Shown here: positions 1 to 11,884 of the stretch, piece by piece | How positions within the stretch are numbered: position 1 is the first letter of the stretch | Layout of the letters: each line of letters begins with the position of its first letter | Source of the DNA: Okapia johnstoni | Lineage: Eukaryota; Chordata; Mammalia; Artiodactyla; Giraffidae | Assembly (NCBI GenBank): GCA_024291935.2 | Contig: CM044311.1 | Span: 27,284,001 to 27,348,000, forward strand | Length of the DNA: 64,000 nt | Direction of reading: 5' to 3' | The notes under the pieces: model-generated | Databases searched by the model: none | Seen by the model: the letters and a program-made list of their open reading frames with translations, nothing else | Told to the model about the DNA's origin: nothing | Program-made: the position numbers and the translations under genes

Positions 1-285
1 ATATTCAAGAAGACACTCTGTGAAGGGATCTATGGTGGGGAGGGAAAATGCAGATGGAATAAATAAATAATGCCAATAAGTATATGAGAAAAAGACAAAC
101 AACCTAACAAAAAAATTGGCAAAGGTATAACAAGCCATTAGCCAGAGAGAGCATTTGAATTGTCAATAAATAAAGATGCATTCACATTAAAAAACAAGTA
201 GCCTATTGTAGTCTCTTTCTAACTAAAGTGTCCATCCATTGCTCACCTATCTTTAGGAATTCATTGGAAATCGTTCTGAATTCAT
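1..285 (+). other. AT-rich DNA, possible ancient L1 remnant
   Basis: No gene is visible. The stretch around 85-130 faintly resembles the late ORF2 part of ancient L1 elements, and 655-870 resembles an old L1 3' end. The Bov-tA SINE lies between them, so the two may be one interrupted L1M copy. The divergence is too high to be sure. Confidence 0.3.
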
Positions 286-497
286 TGTGCATGCTAAGTT
301 GCTTCAGCCATGTCTGACTCTTTGCGACACTATGGATTATAGTCTCTGTCCATGGGATTCTCCAGGCAAGAATACTGGAGTGGGTGGTCCTGCTCTCCTC
401 CAGGGCATCTTCCCAACCCAGGGATCAAACTCACATATCTTGTGTCTCTTGCATGGGTAGGGGTGTTCTTTACCACTAGTGCCACCTGCAAAGCCCC
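286..497 (-). mobile_element. Bov-tA SINE (tRNA-Glu derived)
   Basis: Minus-strand ruminant SINE. Read on the minus strand, the tRNA-like head starts at about 497 and the conserved middle (caggcaagaatactggag on the plus strand) is at about 363-380. It is flanked by a diverged direct repeat, TGAATTCAT at 277-285 and TGAGTTCAT at 498-506, consistent with a target-site duplication. It is non-autonomous and presumably mobilised by BovB proteins. Confidence 0.92.
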
Positions 498-506
498 TGA
501 GTTCAT

Positions 507-1436
507 AGGAATAAAAGCAAATCAAGCTGAAGAAGTTTAGCATACTATTTTACTCAACAGATATCCAAAATTAAAACATTGGGCAATATTAAATGCTGAA
601 AAGAATGTGGGCCAAAGCATATTCTAATAACTGCTGAATGAAGCAGAAATTTGTACAGCATCATTAGAGAATAGTTTTACTATTTAGGAGAGTAATTTGG
701 AGACTTACAAAACTGAGACCTCATATATCTCACAACCCAGTGATTTCATTTTTGGATATATACCCTACAAAAAAAACTCCACATGCTCAGAGGAGACATA
801 TACACACGATGTTTTTTGCAGTGTTGCTGAAATAGCAAACATTTGGAAGTGACTTCAGTGCCCATTCAATGTACAGTGAAGAAGCTCTTCGTGTACTGCT
901 CACATATTCTTCATCTTTAAAACCTTTTGACTTTCAGAAACTCATTCCCTCCCCGCCCCTAACTAAACATACCCTTTACCAATATTGTCAATTTGAATCC
1001 TAATCCATCAGAACAGGTATTTTGAAAAGATACTAATGTTACAAATTAGCTACAAAACTACCAAGCAAGTCTCCTGAAGCCCTTTCAATAGACTCTCCTT
1101 CCCTCTTTTTTCACCATTACCGAAACCCATTCTGGGGTGAAACTGTGATATACCTTTAACTGTAACCTATATATGTAAACTATATATATATATATAATAA
1201 TTTGTAAACTCATTACATTTATTTAACATGTATTATAATTAACTGTTAATAAAGTCAAAAGAAAAAGTCAAGAACAATCCACAAACATTTTCCCATAGCA
1301 CTTATCTCACATTCTTCTACTGTGCTTAAAGATAACTTTACTTTGGATTTAGACTAACTACACCAAAACGTCATTTTGAAAAATGCTTTGTATTTTACTG
1401 AAATTCTCTGAAATAAATTCACTTGCTAAGGTATAT
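507..1436. other. Intergenic AT-rich stretch with possible L1M end and TA repeat
   Basis: No coding signal. Positions 655-870 look like the 3' part of an old L1 on the plus strand. A pure TA run sits at about 1176-1198. The rest is unassigned. Confidence 0.5.
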
Positions 1437-1659
1437 GGGGCTTCCTGATGGCTCAGTGCGTAAAGAATCCACCTGCAATGAAGGAGACACAGGAAATGTG
1501 GGCTCGATCTCTGGGTCTGAAAGATCCCCTGTAAGAGGAAATGATCATCCATTCCAGTATTTTTGCCTGGAAAATCCCATGGTCAGAGGAGTCTGGCAGG
1601 CTATAGTCTAAAGGGCTGCAAAGCGTGGGACACAACTAGGCAACTAAGCATGCAAGCAC
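1437..1659 (+). mobile_element. Bov-tA SINE
   Basis: Plus-strand copy beginning ggggcttcctgatggctcag and carrying the internal B-box-like GGCTCGATCTC, then the usual ttgcctggaaaatcccatgg body. Candidate TSD is CTAAGGTA at 1426-1433 and CTAGGGTA at 1659-1666 (7 of 8). Confidence 0.92.
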
Positions 1660-2978
1660 TAGGGTAAATGGATATTGTAACAGAACATTTACCTGTTAGA
1701 CATGCACTTGACATTCATCTTCAAAATATTAGCTATCAAAAATAATGTTGCATTTTCTCAGAATACAAAAAACAAGAATTACCATTTGCCATGTATTCAC
1801 TCCATGATTGGTTGGTAGAGTCTTATTTTATTTTGGTTGCTTTTTTTACTTCCTAGAATTTGGATATTTAATATAGCTAACCTCAGGGCTAGATGCTTTC
1901 CATACATTATCTAAATCAGTGCTTAGAACAGCATTATGAGACAAGCACCATAAGAAAACAAAGAAAGAAAGAGAAATTTAAAAAATTTTTAAAAATCCCT
2001 CTCACTCAAGTTGAGACTGAAAACCAAAATTCCAAGACATGTAAAATCATATAAAAAGACTGTGAGGAAAATTTTTTACAAAATCAGTCAATGAAGTCAT
2101 TCCAGAGACATGAAAATAATAGATCAATTTCAGAATTTCAAAATAAGCATGTTAGAAGCCTTGAAGAGACGAAGTAAGAAATACCATCAATACAATTTAC
2201 AAGAAAGTTAGTAGAGATGAAACAATAAAAGTGGTAAAAGAATTAATTAGAATTCCCAGGGGAGAAAATATAGTCAAAAAGAATTCTGGAATGGATACAG
2301 TCAAAATAAGAATTAGAAAATTGGAAGTAATCCACACACACAAAAAATGAGTAATCCACACACAAAAAATCACAGCACAGAAAGATTATGTTATGAAAGA
2401 GAGTTTAAGAAATATGTATGATATATTGTGAAGCTTCAACATACTTATACTAGGAGAAGCTTCAACATACATACACTAGGATGTTCTAGAAAAAGAGATT
2501 AGAGCTAATGGTAAAAGAAGCCATATTTGAAATGAAAATTCTTAAAATTTCCACAATTTAAGAAAGATGTTACTCCTAAGATCAAAGTGTCTAGAAAAAT
2601 AAACAATGACTATGCTTTCTACCTCATAAGGAGGATAATAAAAACCATACGGTCACTCTCTATGAAAGTCTTTGAGGACTCATAATTTGTCAGAGATGAT
2701 AGAATCTAATTCTGTAGATTCTGTCCTATATTTTGATAGAATAATTCATCTTTAAAAACAAATTGATGAATGTAATTGAAACAAGAACACAGCCAATATG
2801 GTATTTATCCTCCATAGAGAAGGCATAAATTCACTGCAACAGATGTCTACTGCTACCAGCATATAGAACAAACCCTGATATTTAGTGACCATGAGATTTA
2901 AGGAAGTAAGTCAAAGAGTGTCATAACCCTAGCATATGTCCAGGCCACTCGGTCACTCTGTCCACTGAGCTCACAAGT
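1660..2978. other. Unassigned AT-rich DNA, weak MIR and L1-like segments
   Basis: No coding signal. Positions 1860-1950 weakly resemble a minus-strand MIR. Two small duplications are visible: the AGTAATCCACACACA unit around 2327-2369, and a 26-bp tandem pair at 2430-2481. The purine-rich text of 2000-2800 may be an old L1 or HAL1 ORF1 remnant. Confidence 0.4.
2430..2481. repeat. 26-bp tandem duplication
   Basis: Copies at 2430-2455 and 2456-2481 both begin GAAGCTTCAACATAC and match at 24 of 26 positions. It is a local duplication in single-copy or ancient-repeat DNA. Confidence 0.8.
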
Positions 2979-3027
2979 GCAAACACACCCACACACATAC
3001 ACATACACTCTCCGTGTGTGTGTGTGA
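2979..3027. repeat. CA then TG microsatellite pair
   Basis: An imperfect CA-rich run is followed by a short spacer and GTGTGTGTGTG. The two arms are complementary and could form a small hairpin. Confidence 0.8.
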
Positions 3028-4999
3028 TATAGTAATCTAATCATATTTAATTTAATATAGTAATATAAGGAAAAGACAGTTAATCACAAATATGTTTTAT
3101 ATGAGAATAAGAGAGATAACTGGATATTAATTTGTGAATATGTTTCCATTGTTTCCTAATAATCTAATACAAAATTTAAACATCTGTGGGAAAATGGCCT
3201 TATATAAGAAAATATATACCTTCTTAAAATCATGGTTTAAAAATAATGCCATCAAAGATTGTAAAAGGTTTTAAAATATGCCTTCACCTCAGTAACCAAT
3301 CAATAAGTAAATACGAATGGAAAAGACTGAAAGTAGCAGCTTAAGATTAAATGTTAGTAAAACTTAGCAGTACATCTTCCTATCCTTTGTTTATCACAAT
3401 TCACGTACTTCCATTAGAGGGAACCCCATTCTTTGTAGCCCCTCCCCAAAGCAGGCTAACTTCCTGAGTTGTTGTTAAAGATTCTAACCGAGGAGAATGA
3501 TAAAGTTCTCTTTAATTTTTGGTCTCAGAATGGTTGAAAGGGAATAGGTAAGCTGTAAGATTTTTTTCTTTTTTACAATCTTCATAGCAAAGGGAAAATT
3601 TTCTAGGGCTTCAGTCATAATACTGAGACGTATTAAAAGAAAAACTCAAACAATTTACATCTCCTGTTTTGACCATTTATATAAAGATCATAACAAATGG
3701 CATTATTTAATAATTGCACTTTGGGAGATTCTGATGAGAACGTAATTTTAAAAACCTCAAAATGCTCAGGCAAATAAATACCTCAACATTTTCTCTTAAA
3801 AAAAAAAGGTTTTCACTTCCTTGCAACACTAATAAACAGTGAGAAATTGTGTATTAGGCAAAAAAAAAAAAAGAATGAATGTAACAGGTGATGGACGTAA
3901 TGAACTTGTTCTCTTAGAAAGGGACTGTCAGTCACATTTTACAATTATTAAAAGAAGCTTATATCAAATCATAAGAATAGCTCAAAAATATTTATCCTTA
4001 TAGTTTTTGTATAAAAGTCAAGACTATGACTTAATTCTGCAACAGTTGATAAGTTTTCCAGAAATCTTTAGAAAAGAAGAGTAAAGTAATGCTTCAAAAT
4101 TGCCCTCTAAGTAAAAACATATTTGTTCTTTCTTAAAAGCTTTCCTCCCTTTAGTGTAAAGTTTTATAGCTTCACAATTATGCCAATAGGTTTTTTTTCT
4201 TTTTTTAATTTAGCAAACAGAAGCCATAAATCTAAAAATATAAGGAGTTTACCTTAGGAAATTTTATTTTTAAAATAATTTTTCAAAATTTGTATTGCAG
4301 AGGTACTCTTTAAAAAGTTTAAATGAACATGAGACACAATTAAAATACAGAACTCTGTACTCTCTCAAATTAACAGTACAGAAGACACATTTTCCCCCTC
4401 ATTCATTTGGTAACATCTAACGCAGTTACCTTGCTAATAAAACTGCATTTTAAACAAAGTCAATAGCAATAATATTTTGGCACTTACAGAAATTATAATA
4501 CTGACTTTTCAGTTTTTGCAAAAGAATCTCTTCTGTAACATTCTAGGAGCGCTCCCTATAGACTCTGATTTTTATTTTTATTTTTTAACAAAAGCTCATT
4601 TAAAACAAGATTTTAAATGTGGCTAAACTATGAATTAAGCACAATTTACAGTGAGGTTATTTTTTTTTCCCCCAGAAAAAGCAAGCTTACTAACTTCCAG
4701 TATATTAGCACTGAAATAAAAACTCCTCAGCATTGTTTCACGATAATTAAAAAAAAAAACTGTGCAAAGTTTCTGCCATGAAATGTGAGCAAACCAGGCA
4801 AAAAGAAACAAAAGAAGTTTGCACGCTGCTTCTCAAAAGAAGCTCACACAATCTTTTGCCAGGAATAACATGCATAAACTATAAGGAGGCAACTGTTGGA
4901 ATCAAGACACACTTACTTTTTAATATGTAAAGATGCACTTCCCCCCCCATGTTAGATTAAAAATCAGAGGACACCCCAGTGAGTCTCGCTGGCAGTCAG
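3028..4999. other. Long AT-rich non-repetitive stretch
   Basis: No recognisable mobile element and no convincing ORF. It has many homopolymer A and T runs. The stretch 4651-4675 has a T-then-C tract ending CCCCCAG, which is acceptor-like on the plus strand, but nothing else supports an exon. Confidence 0.5.
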
Positions 5000-6060
5000 A
5001 TAACACACAGGCCCTGACCCTTTAACTCGCTGGAATTCTCACACAAAGCTCTCTTCACGCAGACTGTGCTATATATTCCTGAGATAAGGCGGCAAAACGT
5101 GAAGCCAGGGAAAAGTCACACAAAGTTGGACTAAATGAAATGTTTACATATATTCTGTCACACCACAGTTCCTTCATTACCTATTCGACACATGCTTTGC
5201 CTAAAACAATATTTATTCAGGTTGAAGAGAAACATGGTTTAAACAAAAGGACAATTTTAAGAAACAGGACATGCAAGACAATACAAATAGTGTATTTCTC
5301 TGTGAGCACTGCCAAGTTTAATGTGAGATCAGCAGAAACAAAACCAGATAGCCTACGAACTTTTAAGAAATGCTCCTGCTATATTTTTCCCTCAAAGGAC
5401 AAACGATTTCTTGTTTTACAGCACAGAAAGTATATTTTAAATAATATCTTAAATCTGCACTCACCATGAGAAAGCAACGGTTGCGCAGCGTTAAAGTGTG
5501 CTATTTTCTGCCCCTGTTCCATTTCAGTTTTGCCTATAGTTGTCCAACACCCAATAGCCCAGAGCTGCCACCCAGAGGCCCTTTCCACGAGCTGGCTTAT
5601 TTGCCTGTCAATCTGAGTCTCGGCTTCTGTATTATGCGGCTGTGCACTTTGCTGAAGTTCTAATATAATTTCCGTACGCTTCCCACCGCCTGAAGTAGGT
5701 AATTTGTTCTTTCAGTTCAATAAATACTCAAATCACTTTTCGGGTAACTCTCTGAGCTCAGGCTTTCAGTTGTTCACCTTCAAGTGAGAGAGTTCTTGGT
5801 AAGAAGTGGGTGGAGAGAAGTTAAGCTCACTACAGGGAACTCAGAGTGTAATCAGAACGCAGAGAAACTTCCTCTCTGTTTTTCCTTCCTTGCCAGTCTG
5901 AGCTGCTAGCGCCTCTTTCACAGAACTTAGGAATGTAAAGGGAGGACGCAAAGAGGCCCCTCCAGACAAGCCTTTCTCAATCAATTAGCTTGCAGCCATT
6001 ACTTGTGACCTTAGGTCACACAGCATAAGTGTGTGGGGTGTGCCTTCGGGGGTCCCAAGT
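5000..6060. promoter_or_regulatory. CpG-enriched unique island, possible promoter or first exon
   Basis: This kilobase stands out from its AT-rich, CpG-poor surroundings by repeated CpGs (for example around 5090, 5480-5495 and 5670-5690) and by the absence of any repeat. On the minus strand a strong 5' splice-site match (ATG|GTGAGTGC) lies at about 5456-5467. Upstream of it, a short ATG-initiated frame starts at about 5522 and reads MEQGQKIAHFNAAQPLLSH up to the donor. On the plus strand another donor-like site (TTG|GTAAGAAG) lies at about 5796-5806. I do not recognise the gene. The reading as an alternative first exon is inference from composition and splice sites only. Confidence 0.33.
6005..6019. 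promoter_or_regulatory. Everted nuclear-receptor half-site palindrome
   Basis: GTGACCTTAGGTCAC is a 15-base palindrome about a single central base. It contains two AGGTCA half-sites as an everted repeat with one-base spacing, a form that some nuclear receptors bind. It lies at the edge of the CpG-enriched island. Binding is inferred, not shown. Confidence 0.35.
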
Positions 6061-6938
6061 CTATTTATTACAGCTAAGATAACCAAAACCAAGCAGACAC
6101 TACTATCTAGAAATATTTTTAAGAAAAAATATGCTAAAGAAATGAAATAGACCAAAAGTAAATATTGCAAGTTTCTTTTTGCAGGAACAACTCATAATTC
6201 AGTCAAAGATTTTTATTTTTTTTAATTTTTTCTATTAAGAAGTCCAAGACAATGTATATTTTCCATGTTGGGTCAAATAAGATTTAAAACAAAGCAGCGA
6301 AGTATTTCTTTTATATTAAATTTCAAGCTGGGAATATAGAGATGACAAAATAACTAATGCATTGTATAGTCACAGATATCACTTAATAACTTTGGTTCTT
6401 AGGTTTTGTTTTAGTTTCATTCTCTTTAAAGATACTGACTTCTTATATCTAACCGCAAAGTTAAACTACTATAAACAAAGTTCTCTAAGCTTAGGGAAAT
6501 TGAACTCATACCACTTTGGGAGATAGGAATAGTTACTTTAAACTCTTTCAAGATTACATATTATCTTAATGTCACGATTTCTCTTATTCTCATAACTACT
6601 TTAATTAAATTTTGTTTCGCTCTCTAGTTAAGACAAATGCTTCCTCTCTTTAAAATACACATAAAAATGAGAGTTCAAAATAACAGAAAACAAGTGAAAC
6701 ACCAAAGAGAAAAGTAAAAATTTAACACTGCTGGTTTGTTTGAACTTCATACATTGTTTGCATATTCTTCAAAGAAAAACACTTTAAAAATAATAGATAC
6801 CATCAGTATCGATAAGATAATGACACAAAAATATGACGGAATTTTATTTCAAATCAAATTTATGCTTTTGAATACTATAATCCAATTAAAGAGTTGTATA
6901 GCATTTTATAGCAGTTATATAGACAATGACCACCCCCC
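6061..6938. other. Intergenic AT-rich DNA
   Basis: No coding sequence and no clear repeat. It has short A and T runs only. Confidence 0.5.
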
Positions 6939-6939
6939 C

Positions 6940-7173
6940 AATGCATGCATGCCTACTCAGTTGCTTCAGTCATGTTGGACTCTTTGCGACCCTAGGGACT
7001 AGCCAGCCAGGCTCCTCTGTCTATAGGATTCTCCAGGCAAGAATACTCTTGTCAAGAATACTCTTGTCATGCCATTCACTAGGGGATCTTCCCAACCCAG
7101 GGATCGAACCCGCATTTCCTGCGGCTCCTGTATTGCAGGTGGATTCTTTTACTGCTGAGCCACCCAGGAAGCC
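6940..7173 (-). mobile_element. Bov-tA SINE with internal 15-bp duplication
   Basis: Minus-strand SINE with the canonical caggcaagaatact core. The core word AAGAATACTCTTGTC is duplicated in tandem at about 7039-7068. The flanks carry a related C-rich direct repeat (AATGACCACCCCCC at 6925-6938; AATCACCCCCC from 7175), a probable TSD with one small gap. Confidence 0.9.
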
Positions 7174-7281
7174 TAATCACCCCCCTAGCCATCATTAAAA
7201 AGATGAATCTGCCACATCCACATTTCTCTCACCCTATTTACTTGGGGAAGCCACAAAGCATCATCTGGTGCAACTCTCTAT

Positions 7282-7423
7282 CAGTTCAGTTCAGTTCAGT
7301 TCAGTTGCTCAGTCGTGTCCGACTCTTTGCGACCCCATGAAATGCAGCACGCCAGGCCTCCCTGTCCATCACCAACTCCCGGAATCCACCCAAACCCATG
7401 TCCATTGAGTCGGTGATGCCATT
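7282..7423 (-). mobile_element. BovB LINE 3' stub (5'-truncated), clean TSD
   Basis: The last ~140 bp of BovB in minus orientation, starting with the inverted tail (repeats of CAGTT) and running into the 3' untranslated region. The exact 11-bp direct repeat CAACTCTCTAT at 7271-7281 and 7424-7434 marks a target-primed insertion with extreme 5' truncation. It has no coding capacity. Confidence 0.93.
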
Positions 7424-7434
7424 CAACTCTCTAT

Positions 7435-7737
7435 AGGGATGCTAATATCACATCTGGATGCTGAAGTTGGCATTTCGATCCCATTAACCTTTAGTTGGCC
7501 AATGGCAATATCTTCAAACTGGAAATTATCTTACTTAAATAAGACAGACAAATCAAAAATCCAAGAACAAATAAAGCAGGCAAGAGAAGTAGGATCAGAT
7601 AATAGTATCTAGTGGATAGGATCAATTTTGAAAACTGTGGTAATAGAGAATTTAGTAATTAAAGTGTTAAAATCAGTTATGAATGGAGGTTAGGGCAGAA
7701 ATGAGTTTCCATTTTTTTCCAATATTCAATAGGAGTC
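7435..7737. other. Intergenic, nothing recognised
   Basis: AT-rich unique DNA without an ORF or identifiable repeat. Confidence 0.5.
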
Positions 7738-7871
7738 ATTGATAGATTTAATTTAACATTGCCTCTAAGTTAAAAAAAAAATTGGTTAATACAAATATCA
7801 AATCACTATGTTGTATCCCTAAAACTAAGAGAATGTTATAAGTCAACTGTATCTCAAAAAAAAAAAAAAAA
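7738..7871 (+). mobile_element. Old L1 (L1M-type) 3' end with poly-A
   Basis: The words caaatatcaaatcactatgt and gaatgttataagtcaactgt are typical of the 3' untranslated end of ancient mammalian L1s. They are followed by a 17-base A tract at about 7855-7871. The copy is heavily 5'-truncated. Confidence 0.75.
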
Positions 7872-10070
7872 CCAAGCTTCCCCTTAAAACATTTCCCCTG
7901 TAGTAACAATAAAAAATAAAACTAAATTTAAAAGTTAGATAATAATAGAAATAACAGGGACAGTAATAATAATGTCTTGGCACCTTTTAGTGATTCAGTT
8001 GTAACATTTTTATATATTGAAAGCAAGTACTATTCCAAAGTATTTGAGCATATGTAGGCAATAGAGATGCAGAAAATCAGGAATTCTAACTAATAAAAAG
8101 AAGAATTATTAATTATTGCTTAAAAGGTGCCTAGTCTTCAGAAATTCCATAATTCAATGTCACCCTGTAATTCTATATTCCATTTTTATCTGTTATGAAG
8201 AACAAGCTTTGTTTTCTTGTTCTCTTATTAAAAACTAACAACTAGTTCCTAATAGTCAATGAGGTCCCCAGTCTTAAACATTAGAAGTTTACAGTCATCA
8301 CCCCAAGGATCTGGCTTCTTCTGCAGCAGTTTCAGCATGCTAAAAAGAAACTATGATAAGTTTCTTTTATGATAAGTGCAGAAGGGTCGCTGATAACCTT
8401 CATAAAACAAAATATACACCAGCATTTAAAAGAACTTTAGTGAATTCATAGTCTAGGATATTTTCTTATGGCCAGTTGGCTAAAACAAACATAGACATAT
8501 TTTAATTACACACAGATTATGAAAAGAATCCACTTTGTGAAATGTGGTCTCTTTCATCGAAAAGATTACTACTGGGGTAGTATTGGAAATAGTTTGTCAA
8601 TTTGTTCCCCCCTCAGGTTCATCTAAGTTTTATAGAGAAAAGGTCTACACTTATGCCATGGTAATTTAAACAAAAACTTCAGATAATTTTTGCTATATTC
8701 AACTAATTTGAAAAAAGATTTAATAGTTTAGATAGCTTTAACACCAGATATTTGTATTTACAGATATGGAGTTAGAATACATAATAAAAATAAAAATAAT
8801 TTTAAATTATCTTTCAGTTAATTAAAAAGACATTCAAAATGATAGAGTATGATTTTTCTATATGAAGTTATAAGGACAATTTCTAAGCATTGTATAATAA
8901 TGACAAAATATTAGTGACATTATGTGGTATTGAAGTTTCCCATAATAATTTTATTCTATATCTATACTTTTTTCCCTGCAATGCTTTGGAAGTTAATCAC
9001 TTTTGGATAGAGGAATATATGAACCAAAATGAAAGGCTTAAAAAACGTTACTATTAAACTGCCAGTTTTCTATAACACCTGCCATCATAAGTTGATTTCA
9101 ACCAATTTTCTACCATAACACTTACACAGAAAAACACATCTTACAACAATCCTAAAAACTAAGTTTAAAGAGATAAGTTCTTTACCATACTTCTAAAGCT
9201 AATACTATTGGACTAAGCAAAAAACATTGGGTGGTCTATACACATAGACTAGTCCTATTCATTTGAAAGTCAAGAAAGTATTTCAACATTTCTTGATTAA
9301 CTGTATTCTGATTAATGGATCCTCTCCCCCCACCAAAACCTAGCTTATCATGACTTTATTGAGAATCAATAGAAAGTGCTGCTTCTTGGGACAAATAAAG
9401 GCATATCCTCACAGTACCATCTTTTCCTATTGTGACATTAGAATTTGAAAATTGGAAGGGAGAGAGAGAAGATTACCATGTGACATCTTATACCTTAAAA
9501 CTTGGTTAAAGCAATGTAGATGGTAGCAGAAGTAGGAAGATAATGGAGAAAGGCACATGTTAGGAATTGCAGCTTTTCCTGCTTGTGAAATAACAAGGTT
9601 TGAGATACAGGAGACAGCCTTTACTTTTTAGAGAGTGAAATTACACTCCACGTATGCTTCTTGGAGATCTGCACACCAAGCTGTCAACCAGCACGGCTGA
9701 CAAGAAGGGGATTTCACCAGCAAGAAGTGGATGGGAAGAAAACAACAGGTGTCATCTGGGTGTACGCATGATATTGGATTAGCCAATTAGTGTTAAACAA
9801 ATAGAAAACAAATAGAAAGTGTAGGCCTATACAGAAATATGATGGAGAGAATGGGAAAAGAGCATTACCAAAAGAAGAGCAATAACTGAATACATCATAT
9901 ATTAAAAAGGAATTTTAAGCAAAATTCTTGAAGACATGATCCTGATCCCTATAACATAAGAAGGAAGTGGCCTAAAATAAAGATAAAGAAAATGCAATGG
10001 AAATTTTTTAAAAAGAAAAGAGAATAGTGGATTAAGAAAAAAATGAAGCGAAAATAAGAAATGACACTCC
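7872..10070. other. 2.2 kb unassigned AT-rich DNA
   Basis: No coding sequence, RNA gene or recognisable mobile element. It is very AT-rich (for example 8700-8960). Short open frames are isolated and look random. Confidence 0.5.
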
Positions 10071-10260
10071 AGGGACTTCCCAGATGGCACAGTGCTTAAG
10101 ACTTCATGCTCCCAAGACAGGGAGCTGGGGTTTGATCCCTGGTCAGGGAACTAGATCACATGTGCCGAAACTAAGAGTTCATATGCTGCAGCTAAAGAGG
10201 ATGCTTGCCACAACTAAGACCCAGCTCAGCCAAAGAAATAAATATTTAAAAAAAAAAAAA
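10071..10260 (+). mobile_element. CHR-type cetartiodactyl tRNA SINE
   Basis: Begins AGGGACTTCCCAGATGGCAC, contains the B-box-like GGTTTGATCCC and the ggtcagggaactagatc body of the CHR family, and ends in an A tract. The near-direct repeat GACACTCC at 10063-10070 and GACTCTCC at 10261-10268 is a likely TSD. It is older than the Bov-tA copies. Confidence 0.88.
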
Positions 10261-10744
10261 GACTCTCCAAAATGTCACTGAACTGATAGGGATGACAAAT
10301 TTTAAAAAATAGGGAGACAAGTTTGAAATCCATAGCAACAGTGTAGGTGAGCTCACTGGAAGAAATCCTAAAATAATCGATTCCACTCATTTTATCTTAG
10401 ATGTCATAAAACATAAGGAAAAATTGAGAGAATGCTATGAAAAAGGGAAAATGCCTATATAAATATGACAAATTTCAACATAATGCATACAGATTCGGGC
10501 ACATTCTTTGAAAGAAACAAACACCTTGATGAAAAATATTAGAGGAACAGATAATTCAAAGAAGAGATAAAAGAAATAAAAACTAAAGTAACACTGAAAT
10601 ATACTACAAGATTTCCTATTGTTTGACAATTTTAAAAGTAATATTCTAAATGGGTTAATCTATGTTTATGAGTCTATAAATTGGAACAAGCTTTGTGGAA
10701 AGCAACTAGCTTACACGCATCAAGATTCCTGCATTTTTTCTTTT
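10261..10744. other. Intergenic, nothing recognised
   Basis: AT-rich unique sequence. A minus-strand 64-residue frame here is hydrophobic and compositionally biased, and no homologue is apparent. Confidence 0.5.
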
Positions 10745-10860
10745 TATTTATCTATTTATCAAGCAGATATTTCTCCATCACTTACTATGTGCCAGGAATT
10801 GTTTGAGGCAATGGGGATAAAGTATTTAACAAAATAGAATCTCTGTTCTCATTTAGATCA
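10745..10860 (-). mobile_element. L2 LINE 3' end
   Basis: The text acttactatgtgccaggaat followed by ggcaatggggataaagtatt is the reverse complement of the L2 3' terminus. L2 is an ancient CR1-like LINE. Similarity may continue weakly to about 11100. It is a non-coding fossil. Confidence 0.75.
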
Positions 10861-11884
10861 GACTCTAGGAGGTAAAGGGAGACAAGAAACAAGTGAACAT
10901 AGCATGTTAGGTACTGTTGAACACTAAGATGAAAAGTAACGCAGGCCAAAGGGATAATGAATGAATTTGGAGATGGTGGATGTTATGTTTTATATAGGTG
11001 CTCGGGGAAATACATCTCTGGTATGATGGTGTTAGAGCAGTAACTGGAGCACAATGTAGAGGTCTATTTTGATAACATACAGGAGACAACACTTCCAGAG
11101 AGGAATCTGCCAGTGAACAGGCTCTGAGCTGGGGAAGGATTCTCAGTAACACTGAATTAAGGAAGTGCTAAGTCAATGATTCTTTTGTAAGGAAGGCAGA
11201 TTCTTTTGTTAATAAACTCTTCAGTGAGACAGACCAATATTTTTATATAAGGTTGTTTATATTGTCTACAAAGCTGAGAATGAGTATAACAATTTGTGTT
11301 ATACAGCCATTTAAAATCATTATTTTAGGACTTATTATTATTGTCGAGTCACAAAATATGAATCTTAGGTAAAAAAAGAGCAGAAATAAAAAAACAAACT
11401 CCAGGTAATATATGATTCTAATTTTGTAAGATGAGTGTCCTTCAATATAGAAAAAGGATCAGGTATTAAAATGTTGACAGCTACTGTCATTTCTGTAGGG
11501 CAGAGTCATAGATTGCTTCATTTTTTACTTTTTTTTTTTTCTAAATTACTTTAACTGTATTTTCTTTTTAATAGAAAAATATTCATTAAATAAAAGGAGA
11601 GGCAGGCATTACTAACTTAGGTATACTCTTAATTACAGCATTCTCTTTATCACAACCCTTGATGTTTTCAACTTATTTGATTATTTAGACTCTGAAATAC
11701 AATCAGCTAGTACTTTTTGAAAATTAAATGAAAAGTTACTCTTTCTCTTCCATCTCACTGCCTCTACTCTGTGACTTAAGTCTATAGGAAAGACATTTAA
11801 AGTATTTTAAATGGAGATCAGTAGAGAAATAACTCCAGACAGAATGAAGAGATAGAGCCATAGTAAAAACAACACCCAGTTATG
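10861..11884. other. Unassigned DNA, possible old-repeat extension
   Basis: The first 250 bp may continue the L2-associated ancient repeat. The remainder is AT-rich unique DNA with a T11 run near 11530. No gene is seen. Confidence 0.45.

Noticed and set aside
1437..1520. tRNA gene from A-box and B-box-like words in Bov-tA heads
   Set aside because: The words are remnants of the tRNA-Glu ancestry of the SINE. No copy here can fold a complete cloverleaf with an intact anticodon arm.
5140..5469. 109-codon plus-strand frame
   Set aside because: No recognisable domain. It overlaps the opposite-strand splice-donor candidate and has the composition of AT-rich chance frames.
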